Assembly (NCBI GenBank): GCA_029961685.1
Contig: JARWKL010000007.1
Span: 6,654,708 to 6,718,707, forward strand
DNA: 64,000 nt
DNA from: Aristolochia californica
Taxonomy: Eukaryota; Streptophyta; Magnoliopsida; Piperales; Aristolochiaceae
Reading direction: 5' to 3'
The stretch's first letter is position 1. Each line of letters opens with the position of its first letter. The notes under the pieces are model-generated. The model made no database searches, was not told where the DNA came from, and saw only the letters and a program-made list of their open reading frames with translations. Made by a program: the position numbers and the translations under genes. This document shows, piece by piece, positions 42,879-55,335 of this stretch.

Positions 42879-45800
42879 TAGACCTCATCAAAACTCTCAA
42901 GCTTGCCTTAAAGAAGCTATTAAAAATACAGAAACCAGATGGCAGTATCTCTGTATCGTTAGAGCCTGAAACAAAGCCTTGAATTGAATGAATCTCCTCG
43001 CTTTTAAGAGTTTCATACTTGAATTAGCCTCCTGCAGTCCTCTTGGGAATCATCGGAAATGTACACAACCAACTCTTACAGTACTTTGTCCTACTTGGGT
43101 GGAAAAAAATCGCAGATCCACTTGCCTTACTTTCTCAGTATCTCTTCATCTGAAATTTTATTATCAGCAGAGAGAGAAAGAGAAGAAAAAAACAAATTCA
43201 GTAAGCTGAGAATGAGACTGGTTTGAAGAGATTCCCATCTTTTTTTTCTAATGATTCTTGTGCTCATGTGGTTTTGAAAATCCCTTGGGATGGGAGGCTT
43301 TCCTATGACTGTGGAAGATGGTAAATCCAGCAAAGAAAAGACTCGCCATTAATTTACTAAAAATTTCTAATGAATCTTGTTTTCTAGAGCACCCACGATG
43401 AGTCCGATTTTCACAAAGACAGTAGAGAATGGAAAATCCAAACAGAATAACTCCATGTTTATCCATTTCTGGCCCTGTAAAATTCCCCAAGTTTGTCTTC
43501 ATGAAAATGTTATAAACTCCTGAAATCACTCCCTTGCTGCTTCAGGAAGCCAGAATCGATCTTCTGGTTTTTCGATTGAATTTTGAATAGAGATTCTGCT
43601 TTGGGAGGCACCAAGCCATAAATTAAATGAGCTGTCACTTGCTTAAGCAGGGTGGAATTTTATTTTTTATTTTTTTGGGGGCAGTGGCTTCCATAATCAT
43701 GTGAGGCCCCAGTATCGGAAAGGAGAAAGAGATTCATTTAGAAGGTTTGTGGTTTCGGTGTCATGTGGGTCCCATGAATTGCTGCCTTGAAAGACCCACC
43801 ATCTGGAACCCGGACCCACCCATTTGGCACTGGCACACCTTCCCATTAAGACCCCCCCCCCTCCCCCCACGACCTAAAGAGTCTTCTCCCCTCCCAGAAG
43901 TCTAAGTCGATCCTGGCCATCTGTTGGAGGTGGGCCATAACGTAGGATTTGATCGTTTTCTTGGAGAACTTCCAATAACCACTCTGAGACCGATGGGTCG
44001 TCGCCGGTTGGACTCCACCATTCCACCACCAGCGTGTGGTCCACAGATTTGGACAGTTTTGTCCTCGAGAGTGGGTCCCATGGACTTGCTCTCATTATTG
44101 ATATATTTGAAACAAAATAAGCATGTATTATTGTAGCATGATGTGACAATAAATCCAGCTAGTTAAATTAGGTATATATATATATATATATTAATTAAAA
44201 TATATTTAATTTAATTCAAAAGTATGCACCTTAAGCGTTATTGATATAATAACGTTAAATAACCCATATGAATTATTGCCGTTATTGTATTAAAAATGCT
44301 CCCAAATCTCCAACAGCAAAGCATCAAGATTTGAGGGTATTATTTTATTCCTGAGTCCATGCATTATTGATCTGCCAATTGGCAACATGTTCAATGGCAT
44401 CGAATAACCAAATTCCTTCCCTATTTTGCTTTTCTTACAAGCCAAGAAAACAAAAAAAAAAAATTTATTTTTTCCCTTAAAAATCTGATATTATCTCGAA
44501 TTTTAAATTATTAAAAATAAAAAATTAAGATATGAAATATAAATCTATTCGTCCACCATTGGGCACATTTTAATATGACCTTATGTTATGAAAATGATGT
44601 GACATACCAATTGTCACATCCCTATGATGTTCATGTTTGTATAATTGGGGAGTTTGGTAAAAAAAAAAAAAAAAATTGGAAAATGGGGTTTGGTTTTCAA
44701 TTGCTTTCAAGTGGTAGAGTTTGTGGCTTTTGAGTGTGTCTTCCCCCCCCCCCCCTTGCCTGCTTGGTGATGGGAGGCCAAGGAATAATTAAAAAGGGGT
44801 TTAAAGACAGCTTTGATGCATTTTCTAAAAGGAGAGTTGTACTTTACAATGAGAATCTTATTCAATTCTCACTTTTTACTTCCACTTGTGTTAGTGGGAC
44901 AATCTCTCCTTCCCTTTCAAATAAGTAGGAAAAAATAAACTATTTAAGAATATTTTTTCAAATATTTAAGAAAATTCGATATCGATTGAAAAATATTTAC
45001 ACAAAAAAAAAAAAAAAAATCAGCCAATGAGCTGGCCATGACTCCCTACTTTCTCTAAAATTGGCTAAGAACAAAATGCTAATGGCAACATAACCCTAAT
45101 TTCCTAATGCCAACTTGTTGTTTCTTGCTCTTAAAAATGGGGAACAAATAAGAGCATAACCCTTTTTGTATACTTCTAATTTCTTAGTGCAACTTGTAGC
45201 CCTTGTCATGGCTACTAGCTCACACTAGAACATTTTTTAATGGGTCTCTAATATTACTAAAATTCAAATTAATAATGAAGGGTTTGGCATCTCCCCACAC
45301 CCTCAAATACTTGGCCACTTAGATATTATAAGGTTTGCTTCAATATTTTTCTATGGTAACATTATTTTGTGGGAGCTATAAAGAAAGTCTACACGTGAGC
45401 GAGAATGTTAAAAATAGTATTACTTGAAAAAAAAGTACTTTTTAACTTGACTAGTCATTTTGAGATAGAACGAAACCAAAACAATATACCCACCCGATAC
45501 CTTATAAAGGGATGGAGTAGGTGGTATTATTAGTAGTAAATGCTGAAGAAAGAATTCTCGCATAGATTTTCATAAGTCGCAACCACTTGTCACTTTACAC
45601 CTAAGCAGTTTGTTTAGTGCATTGTGTGGTCAACATCTAAGAGCTTGAACAAGGCAAAGAGTCCCCTCTTTCTTTTTAATTATTTTTGTTTCCCAATTGC
45701 TAGATGATAAGTCCATATAACTTAGATGCAACCGTTTTTTCATATAATTAATAGAATTAGGTAGAACTTAGAATAGTCTATTTTATTTAATTTTATATTT

Positions 45801-46918
45801 TAAAATATTAGAAACAAAAATAATAATTTTTTCTTCCGTAGATGCAAATTACAAGGTCTTGGGTACAAATCTTATAAGGTATGAGGTGTGTGTGTGTACA
45901 TTTCTATAATCGACACTAGAAAAAAGTCAGTATCAATTAGAATTACAAAAAATTAAAATTAGGTTACGACTCTGGAATAAGAAACAATAAAATTCTCCGA
46001 TCAATTTCGATTGGGCGTAATTTATATACCAAAATAAATTTAAGAGGGAACCACATGGACAATTTTACATGTGACAAAAAACTGGTCACAACCATACAAC
46101 CCTATTGCTTTCCTCAATTAATGAATTTTTGTCTAAACCCTAAGTTTAAGGTACCTCACCAGACTATTATGCCATTGGAAGCCAAAGTAGAGAAAAAGCC
46201 CCAAAAAGGTAGAAAAAAAAAAAAAAAAGGAACGAGCCCTATAGCAAGTGATCCTTGAAAGGGGGGCTCACCCCCAAACTAATTGGAGTTGGAAGCATCG
46301 AGTTGATTGATGGGACACCCATGTCTGCTCCAAACGACCGTATTATGTGTAAAGTGTAAAGTTGTAGGGAGGGTGGCCCCCTATCGTGGGACCCATTTGT
46401 TGGACCCTTTTTTTTATTAAAAAAATTATAATAATACCCTTACGTAATCGAAAAATTATCAGATTGTGTATTTCATTTGATTAAATAAAATTTTAATGAA
46501 ATAAAAATAAATTTTATTTAGTTTTAATTCTTGATTAAAAAACATGATTTCTATTAGGTGGTGGGTCAGGTCCAAAACCTTAAAACAATTGGTAAAAAAA
46601 TAATTAAAAATCAAGAGAAATTAATGCTTCTACCACTTAGGGTTAGGGTTTTGACATTTTTTGATACCTTATGTCAATAAATCCATTATTGTCACCCACA
46701 AAAGACTTTGAGGTTGACTATTGAATATTAATAATATTAATAATATTAATAATATTTTATTTTTATTAAAATAATTATTACAAAGAAAAAAATATTTTTA
46801 TATAAAAGAAAATTTAATTTTAAAAAGAAAAAATGGAACCATGATTTTAAAAATATTTTTAAATAATAACTGAAAAAAATTGGATTTTTTTTTTTGGCTT
46901 AGATTACAAGTTTAGGGT
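42879..46918. other. AT-rich intergenic region
   Basis: There is no gene. It contains a (TA)n run near 44,170-44,190, C-runs near 43,851-43,868 and 44,742-44,756, A-runs near 44,660 and 45,003, and a TAATAT repeat near 46,727-46,754. GTGGGTCCC words occur near 43,765 and 44,070, and their complement near 46,387. No TE similarity was recognised. Confidence 0.4.
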
Positions 46919-49669
46919 TTAGTGCTTGCTGACCGCACCACATCCCTTGATGGACTCGGGCAGCATTCCCACACTATCTATTCCTTCAGCAAAAACCACT
47001 CCCATGCCCAAAAAGAAATGGGCCTCTATGTGGCAGTGAAAGGCCCACACTCCAGGATTATCGGCCGTGAACCTCAATGCGGTCCATCCATACGGATGCA
47101 CTGGAGCCGTATTCTTCATAATTGGATCCACCAAGTTGAACTTCTTCGGATCGTTAATCGGATCGAACTTCCCTTCCCCGTACCCCAGCACCCAGAAGTC
47201 ATGCCCATGGAGATGCCATGGGTGCGTCTCGCTGTTGTTCTTGTTCATCGTGTTCGCGTTCTGCAACACGATGTCCACCGTCGAGTTGAGCTCCAGTCGG
47301 TAGATCCCATCGCTGTAAGTGGCGTTCTTGTTCGGCGCTACCTCGTAGATGTCGTAGTTCACGTAGTCGTACGTCTCCGGCGGCGGCGTTTGGTTGAAGG
47401 CGTCGGTGAGATTCTCCTTGAGAGCGATGAGGTATGGAGTGTGGGGAAGGGTGAAGGAGACGTTGTTGACGGACCAGCGGTTGTATCCGTCGATCAGGTT
47501 CTGGGTGTTGAGGAAGATGATGGTCTTGTTGGAGGTGGGCGGAGGCCGGTGGATGTAGCCTTGTCGGGCGCGGATGGCCTGGCTCTGTGCTAACCTGGTC
47601 TTGGTATCGTTCCAAGCGGGTGCGGCTGGGGTTGGCGTGGGAGGTGATCGGCGAGGATGGTTCGGATAGTAGTTGAAGACGGCTAGGCCTGCAGCTGTCT
47701 TGGGTGGTCGACTTACAACGTTAGTGGCTATCCAGTAGTTCCTGGAGGGATCTTGGTCTGCTTTCACCAGCACCGAGTATGTCTCGCCGGAGTAAATGTT
47801 TAAGCTCTGGATCACAAACGGTTCGACGTAATGCCCATCGGCTTCGACCACGGTCATGTTATGCCCCTGCGAAATTAATCGATTCGGTGCCTCCATTAGC
47901 ATTCATGGAGAGGAGATAATTTATGGCGATGAAACTGCTGCAGAGAGAGAAAGGGTTTAAAAGTGGTTAATTGGAGTACCTCAATCTGGAAATTGAGTGC
48001 GGAGAGGGAGGTGAGACTAGCGACTCTCAGGCGGTAAGTTTTGCCAGGGACGACGGTCAGCACGTAAGGAGAGCATTCTGGGTTTGTCGCATTACAGACT
48101 CCAGTAGTACTATCCGACGGACCCAGTGAAGAACAGTTGAATCTTCCTCTTCCTTGAATTAAAAGAGACTGAAAAATCGAAAATTGGAGAAGCAGACATT
48201 AGATTGACGAAAGCCTTCATCAAACCCGTTACTTGAACCAGTGAGACGATGATGATCTGATCTGGATAATTACCTCCGGCTCGTTAACCCAACCAAAGGG
48301 GATGGAAGATAATCCAGTCGCTTGCTCGTAAGTGCTCTTGTGCCACCAATCGGCGAGAATGAGGCTTCGATCTTCGTCGTACGTGAAGGGTTCAACGACT
48401 CCGTCTGGAACGGAGACTCGGATCGAACCGTAGAGACCGGCTTCTCTTTGCATTCCGTAATGAGCATGGTAGAGATAAGTTCCCGGCTGTAACCATGGAA
48501 ATGATTCACATCAATAAAATATGGCGGAATAGCATGTCATCACTGAAAACTGAGTCGAAGTTTCAGATTTTATTTTTTTTAAATGCTTTCATTCCTGCCT
48601 TTATGCTGTACGATTTGATCTTCCAGATAAGAACAGTGAGGATTAAAGAGTTGCTTTAATTTCCTAATTTGATTCTTGCTTTGACCAGAAAAATCAAACT
48701 GGATTAAGAAGAAAAATATGACTTGCTTCAGAATTAAGTGCGGAAAACTGCAGTGTCCACTGGATCAGTAGTCGGTCAACAAATATATTCAAATGGACTG
48801 TGTCAACAACTTGGAATGGAAGATACCCATGAAAGTTGTCGACGGGTTTCCTGGCAATTGCCATTAAAGTTAGAAAGGACAAAGAAACGGAAGGAACAAA
48901 ATTGGCTGTAGAAAACTGGGAATGAGCTGGTTCATCGTTTTTGTTTGGAGGAGCACGAGTTACTCAATTCAATTTTCCAGAAACACAGACCAGTTAAAAA
49001 TCGTAACCAGTGAAGAAATGAGTTCTCAGAAAGCGAAATCTTTGTTGTGGAGTGTTCTGGATAACCAGAATCCATTTTGGAAAGGATTATAAGAGATCGT
49101 TTCAGTTTTGAAACCAAGTTTGAACGAATTTGAGCGTAATGTGTTCGGTCAAGGGAAACCTAAGTAAAGAAGAAAAGGAATTAATTCTCACCCTGTCGAC
49201 GACAAACTTGTAGACGTGAGTATCGCCGGGTAAAATCGGACACTGCGACACACCTTCGGTTCCATCGGCCCAAGGCGTTCCTTTCTGTTATTTAACGACA
49301 AAAGCAGTATTATGACCATGTTAATAACAGAAAAAAACCATGTCGATCGAGAAAAAAACAATTGAATTCTCGTTTTACCTGTCGAATTCCATGCCAGTGA
49401 ATCGCAACGTTCTCTGTAAGCAGCCTGTTCTTCAACTCAACGACGACGGTATCGCCTTGCTGCGCCAAGATGGTCGGCCCCGGTGTCCTTCCGTTGATGG
49501 CAATGGTGACCTTCTTGTAACAGTCCGGGGACTTCATCTGATAATCCACCTCCCATTTGTACCTTCTTACTCTAGCTTCCGCCATTGGAGTTGCAGCCAA
49601 AGCGGTCAAACAGACCACAGAGAGGAAAAGCGGCCGGACCCATGACGGGAAGTTGAATACAGAACCCAT
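46919..49669 (-). CDS. L-ascorbate oxidase (multicopper oxidase), apoplastic
   Basis: Five exons: 49669-49379, 49284-49192, 48486-48274, 48168-47980 and 47866-46919. All junctions are phase 0, total 1734 nt, 577 aa. It starts [20 protein letters not shown], a signal peptide. All copper sites are present: HWHGIRQ and YHAHYGMQ in domain 1, [16 protein letters not shown] and [16 protein letters not shown] at the C-terminus, with the Cys between the two His of the last motif forming the type 1 site. [16 protein letters not shown] and ADWWHKS are family signatures. It oxidises ascorbate to monodehydroascorbate while reducing O2 to water, in the apoplast. Several NxT/S sites (NNVS, NLT, NKT) suggest N-glycosylation. 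A TATAAAT lies about 165 bp upstream. The length matches the family and nothing is broken. Confidence 0.97.
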
Positions 49670-52232
49670 ATTTGTTATGGAGCTCTTCTGTTACAATCCG
49701 TGAAAGCCCTTCTGACCAGAATAATCCCGACTGATCAGTCTCGGAAGATGGCGAAGGAAACCTAACTAATCCTTCTCCGTTTTTTCAGTTGCTGCTGGTG
49801 CAAGCCTGCAGCAATTCATGGACTGGACAAGAATTTATATCTGCTGACGGGAGAGGAAGTTCCAGTGCAATTTCTTGTTTCTTGAACTGGTCAGAATGGG
49901 CGGCTTCAAGTCAACTTTTCTCTAAAATCGGTCAGAATAACACAGAATTTTTACAACAAGGGAAAGTCTCACCGCGTTGGACACGACTAACCAGGTCGGA
50001 ATTGACAGAAATAGAAAATGGGGAAGATGATTTTTCAGACACGATTATGAACAGTATGAAAAAACTTACAGAAAGAGAACTAAAGTGGGGAACACGGATA
50101 GATCAAAAGCTATTTTTATGTTGTAAAACACAGCAGAGAAAAGACGATAAACCGCGTCCCTGCCATCTCTTTCGTTACGTTTGCATGAGAGAAGATTCGT
50201 CTGATCTGCTTCGACTAATTCTTGACGAGTTCATACGGTGGAATCGAAGATTAACAAAAAAATAATATTCATAGTACTCGATTACGACAATAGTCTAAGA
50301 GTTTTTTTATAGTTTACAACAATATTTTATGAAATCTCCAAAGAAAGGATTCATGGTCCTGTACATCTTTTTACTCGATAACATCTCTGCAAAAGTGAAA
50401 GTAGGAGACTCCAATCATGCGAATTATAATCCATCGATTGATCTAGATTTTGACTAAACCTTCATGCTTTTGGCCGTAGAGAGCTTTGATTTGTTAATCA
50501 AGATGAGGTTACTCCGATCTTGATGTCGATCGGGGTTCTAAATTTGGTGATTAAATTTTCATTCCCGAACATGCTTACGTTACAAATCATGGAGATAAAC
50601 AATTTAAAATCTGATCTAGATATATCGATTGATTAATCTAGAAGAGGGGTGATATTTTTTTTATGCTTGCATGATGTTTCCTTAGAAGCTTCGTGGTAGA
50701 CTTGAGGGCATGTCTCTTTCAGGTTAATGCTTACAAGTTAAATCCTGGCCGCTGGAGTGTCTTGAGCAACTAAGAAATGTCAAGACTTAGAATGGAGAGG
50801 GAAGGGAGATGACTTGTGACTATGGGTTTGGTCTTGACCTTTCGTAGTCTTTGATCAGCTCAAGAAATGGTCAAGATGGATTGGGAAATTCATCCAATGA
50901 TCATTGCTTCTCCTTTGGAATTTGGAATCCAATTTTATTCACAAGCATGAGTGAGCCTGCCCTAAAGCTTAGAAATCAACCATGTTCCCTTCTTCCTACA
51001 TTCTCCTACTCTTTAATCCCATTCCTCCCCCTACTTTTTCAAATGGTCCCCCATGGGTCATTCTATATTTAACATAACTTTATAAAAAAGATCAAAATTT
51101 AAGAAAAAAACATATAACAATATAAGAAATAAATATATAAAATAATAAAACTATATAAATGAACAAACCTATGACAATTCATTGAAATAAATAAAATTTT
51201 GATATTTCAAATACCCTTGTTCGAGTGAAAAATATTTTTTTAAATAATAAAAGATAACTATGTAATCATGACAAGACGGGGTTTTGCAGATAAGGGTTGT
51301 AACCTAGTGACGTTATTGTGAATAAACTAAACTTAGTGATAAGATTACACAAAACAACAACTCTTTTTCAAGAAGGCCAACTACCCATAGACATAAATAT
51401 AGCTACTAAATATTTTTAAGTATGATTAAAATAAATTCAAGGTAATTGACTTAATTTTTAATTAAATTGAAAAGGGAATTTCACCAAAATAACCATTTAA
51501 AATAGCATATTTTGAAAAACAACGACATCATCAATTTATTTTAAAAAATACCCAACTTTGACCGGTCCATTGCACATGTGTACAGTCAATGGCGACACGT
51601 AAGCTTTGATTGCTTACGTGCCATTGGCCTAATGTGAGGCCTACTTAATACATTCTACCTAAACACAAGTGGAGATGCATTTCAATGTGTGAGAACACAT
51701 CTAGTTAGGATTCATCAAATAGATTCCAAAGTGTCCCCTACCTTACAATCAACCAATAGAGGGATGCATCAGGTTTGCCCACATTCAATTATTGGTTTAT
51801 TTACAAAATCGACCCTCTTACGTTAATTAAGCCTAGATCCAACTTATCTAAATGCAATTTTCGAAGGCTTGATCATATTCCACTTTGTCCAAAAGGGGTC
51901 CAAGTTTGACTCCAATTCATTAAAATTTATCTTGACATGATCTAAACAAAAGGGTCCAATTTGAATTTAACCTAATTTCAAGTCTAATGGAATGTTTAAA
52001 AATAGGGGAACCGACTCCAACCCATTGTCATGTAGTTTCTAAAATCAACATTTTAAACCATTTCCCTTTGCTATGAAGCAAAGGATGTAACGATTTTTGT
52101 GTACTTTGTGTTAATACTACAATAAATACAACATTATCATATCTTTGCTATTATTTCATTTTATCTTGTTATTTTATTAATATAATTTCATTAATTCATC
52201 CTCGTCCCTCTTGGCCATGAAGGGCTGAGAGC
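49670..52232. other. Upstream region of ascorbate oxidase and AT-rich spacer
   Basis: A TATA box for the minus-strand gene (TATAAAT) lies at 49,833-49,839. An open stretch at 49,789-50,265 on the plus strand overlaps that promoter and matches no family, so it was not called. Beyond 50,280 the DNA is AT-rich without features. Confidence 0.4.
49833..49839 (-). promoter_or_regulatory. TATA box of the ascorbate oxidase gene
   Basis: TATAAAT on the minus strand, about 165 bp upstream of the start codon. Confidence 0.5.
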
Positions 52233-52810
52233 TAGGGGTGGCATCGAGCCGGGCCCGAACCTGCTTATGTTCGAGCCGAGCTTGATTTAAATATTTCGAG
52301 TCGAGCCTTGCCTCCAGCCTAAAATTGTTATTGAGCTCGAGCCCAACAAGGTTGAGCCGAGCTTCGAGCTTCGAGCTGAGCTCGAGCCTTAACATACATT
52401 TAAAACTTTTCAAAAAATATATATCGAGTAAAATATAAATAAATTTATGCATACATTTTACATAAAATTGGGCATGACCTCTACATAAAATTGGGCATAA
52501 CCTATACATATAATACGTGTATAAGATTGGGCATAACCTCTACTTAAAATTGAGCATAATCTATATATATAATACTTGTATAAAATTCGGTATGACCTCT
52601 ACTTAAAATTGGGCATAATCAATATACATAATACTTGCATAAACACTCCATAAAATTGTCTATACATTCCATAAACACTCCATGAAATTGTTTATACACT
52701 CCATACACTGCATAACATTATAAATAAACTCCATACAATAATCAAACACAACAAAATTAAATAAAATATCACTATCAATTTATAATCACCCAAATAAAAA
52801 TTATAAATTC

Positions 52811-54070
52811 TTTAAATAAAATCCTATTACTATTGGAGACTTACTAGAAAATTACAAGAAATATTTTAAATTTTTCTTAGGGAAGTTAAATGGACCTCTT
52901 ATTGCCTTTTCTAAGGAAATAAATAAAAATTAATAATTAATCTAATATATTATTATACTTATCAATAAATTTTTAATCACATAAAATGTCAAACACAAAA
53001 TTATTATGAAAATTGCCTCATGCTCAAAGTATTATATCATCAACATTCAAATATTTATTCAAAAATTTTCTATATGGTTTTCTAACCCATCTTGGCAAGA
53101 AAATCTTACTTAGAAAATTATATGATTTTTTTTTTAAAAATTATAATTAGAAAAATATTTTTAAGAAAATGAGGTACTAATGGTCCCTATATTTCTACTT
53201 AAAATTTCTTTTCAACATTTATTGAAAAAACCACTAATAGTCTCTAGAAACATATTTCTACTAAAATATTTTTTCAATTTCTTTAAGAGCCATAAGGAAG
53301 GGACAAAGAGTTTTTTTTTTCCTTGTTTATGATCTCGCACGTAGGGGTGACTTTGAATAAATTATATATAAAATTATGCATACATTTTAAAAAAATATAA
53401 TGATAGGGGAAGTTCAGGATTGAATTTCAATAATGGATTAAAATACACCAATATTAATTTTTTTTACTCCAATTGTTGTCTAGCTTGTTTTTTAATTTTT
53501 GAATCTGGCCATAATTTATTATGGCCTCCTTAGTGCCCCTAGATGAAAATTTATATTCTAGGAAAAACTAAAAATATTTTTCCTATGATACATATTCCTA
53601 AAAAAACCTTTAAATAAAATCTTATTACTATTAGTGACTTATTAGAAAATTACAGAAAATATTTTAAAATTTTCCTAGGAAAGTTAAATGGACCTTTTAT
53701 TGTCTCTTCTAGGGAAATAAATAAAAATTAATAATCAATCTAATATATTATTATACTTATCGATAAATTTTTAATTAAATAAAATATCAAACACAAAATT
53801 GCAATGAAAATTTCTTAATGCTAAAAGTATTACAACATCAACTGTTAAATACTTATTCAAAAAAATTCTATACAATTTTCTACCCATCTTGGTACGAAAA
53901 TCTTACTTAGAAAATTATATAATTTTTAATAAAAAAATTCAATTAGAAAAATGTTTAAAAAAACATGAGACACTAATAGTTTATAGAAACCTATTTCTAT
54001 AAAATTTATTTTTAATTTTTTCTAGAGGAATTTTTTTTTTAACTTTTTGATATCTTATGTGCGACATCAT
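52811..54070. repeat. Direct repeat of about 500 bp, two diverged copies
   Basis: The copies are at about 52,811-53,350 and 53,608-54,070. Shared blocks include TTTAAATAAAATC.TATTACTA, GGGAAATAAATAAAAATT-like tracts, TAATATATTATTATACTTAT and AAAATCTTACTTAGAAAAT. The spacing is about 797 bp. It lies inside the hAT derivative and is either an internal duplication or two captured copies. Confidence 0.75.
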
Positions 54071-54400
54071 TTTCGCATGGGGGAGGGGGGATATTATTTC
54101 TCCCCTGAACTTAGGTTCTGGTTTTCCGCCGAGACGACGTGGAGGGAAGGTGGTTACGGTGCCGGGGAGGACTTATCGTCGGGGATGACGGCTACGACGG
54201 ACACAGCGGTGACGGAAGTGGCGGCGACGGAAACAGAGGCGACAGCGAGGAGATGAAGAAATCGAACGGACGGCCACAGAGGCGGTCGGCGAGTAGCTGC
54301 GACGGCGGTAGAGACGGCCGGTGAACAGCTGTGACGACGGTAGATGCGGCGACAACAGCTGATGGGAGGGGCTCGACGGTGATGAGGGGAGGAAAAATTC

Positions 54401-54401
<1 letters not shown>

Positions 54402-54436
<35 letters not shown>

Positions 54437-54510
54437 TCTCGATCCCACTCTCGCTCCCTCCCCCCCCCCCCCTCCCCCTCCTCTCTCGATCCCACTCTCG
54501 CTCCCTCTCC
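54402..54510. repeat. Poly-C tract (C33) followed by a 47-bp tandem duplication
   Basis: An uninterrupted run of 33 C lies at 54,402-54,434. Then come two copies of CTCTCTCGATCCCACTCTCG (starting at 54,434 and 54,481) separated by another C-run. Such runs are hard to sequence, so the length is uncertain. Confidence 0.8.
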
Positions 54511-54690
54511 CCCGATCCCAATCCCGATACCGATCCGACTCACCTCGAGCCGGCTCACGAACCGACGAACCGAACTTGGCTTCGATAAAGCTCGGCTCGT
54601 TAAGGTAAACGAGCCGATTTCGGTGTTCTAGCTCGATAGATAACAAGTCAAACCGAGCCGGTATCGAGCAGAACTCGAGCCACTCGCGAG

Positions 54691-55335
54691 ACTCCATATA
54701 TATATATATATTTATTAGAAAAAATAGGCAAGATCACTTTTTCCCTCTACAGGAAGGGAGAGGTGAGTTCCCTTTTAAAAATTACAAATGAACTTAAATC
54801 AGTAACGAAAGAAAATGAGAGAGAAAAGGTATCCTAACATGGAGCCATGACACAGGGTGGTGATGATGTGTCACGATGACAAGTCATACATGTGTTTGAT
54901 GATGTTCTGTTTCCCGATGATGTCGTTGTTGATGGTGGCTGACATGGCACCACATAAGCGGTCAAAGTTGACATGTTGAGTTGGTTTGTACACGTGTAGT
55001 TGACCCGTGTAAGTAAAATTTTCTATTTTTAATTAATAATTTAAATTCACTGTCACTCCCGTTGGTTGAGCATATTCAGAAATGTAATTTAGGTAATAAA
55101 AAAATTTCAAATTGTGGCTCCCCTGGATTTGGGAAGCTTACAAGCTTTCTCACGTACTCTATCCATAAAGAACTAAACCTTGGAGACAGCAACCCAGAAC
55201 AATAAAAGAAACAAGGCAACGTCCATCTTCTCTATCATCCATTAATCCAATTCTACTAATAGGAACCAAACATAAACAGCACTGCAAGAAATCCCCCTCC
55301 TCGCTAAACGGGAACCTGTTCATGTGCCACTTCTC
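54691..55335. other. Short intergenic, 3' flank of the HMA gene
   Basis: A (TA)n run at 54,697-54,712, then ordinary AT-rich DNA. 55,150-55,335 should include the 3' UTR of the HMA gene. No other gene. Confidence 0.45.

Larger units (their letters stand above)
52233..54690 (-). mobile_element. Non-autonomous hAT derivative related to the element at 1-3145
   Basis: The left terminus TAGGGGTGGCATCGAGCCG at 52,233 and the next about 580 bp match the inverted last 600 bp of the hAT at 1-3145, including the 60-bp tandem repeats and the GAGC-rich subterminal block. Beyond about 52,810 similarity stops. The interior is AT-rich, repeated (see separate entry) and lacks transposase. The right part (54,540-54,680) is again rich in CGAGCC/GGCTCG words, as expected for a second subterminal region, but the final TIR and 8-bp duplication are not found. 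It probably ends in or was cut at the TATATA run near 54,697. Confidence 0.65.

Noticed and set aside
46922..47593. 223-codon open frame on the plus strand
   Set aside because: It is antisense to exon 5 of the ascorbate oxidase gene, which has full copper-site conservation. The Val/Arg-rich product is a by-product of the coding strand.
49789..50265. 158-codon plus-strand frame overlapping the ascorbate oxidase promoter
   Set aside because: It starts at a TTG, contains the TATA box of the divergent gene and matches no family. Transcript evidence could change this.
54154..54697. Gly/Arg/Glu-rich minus-strand frames of 109-174 codons
   Set aside because: They arise from the C33 tract and GAC/GGC-rich repeats in a transposon derivative. 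Low complexity, no domain.
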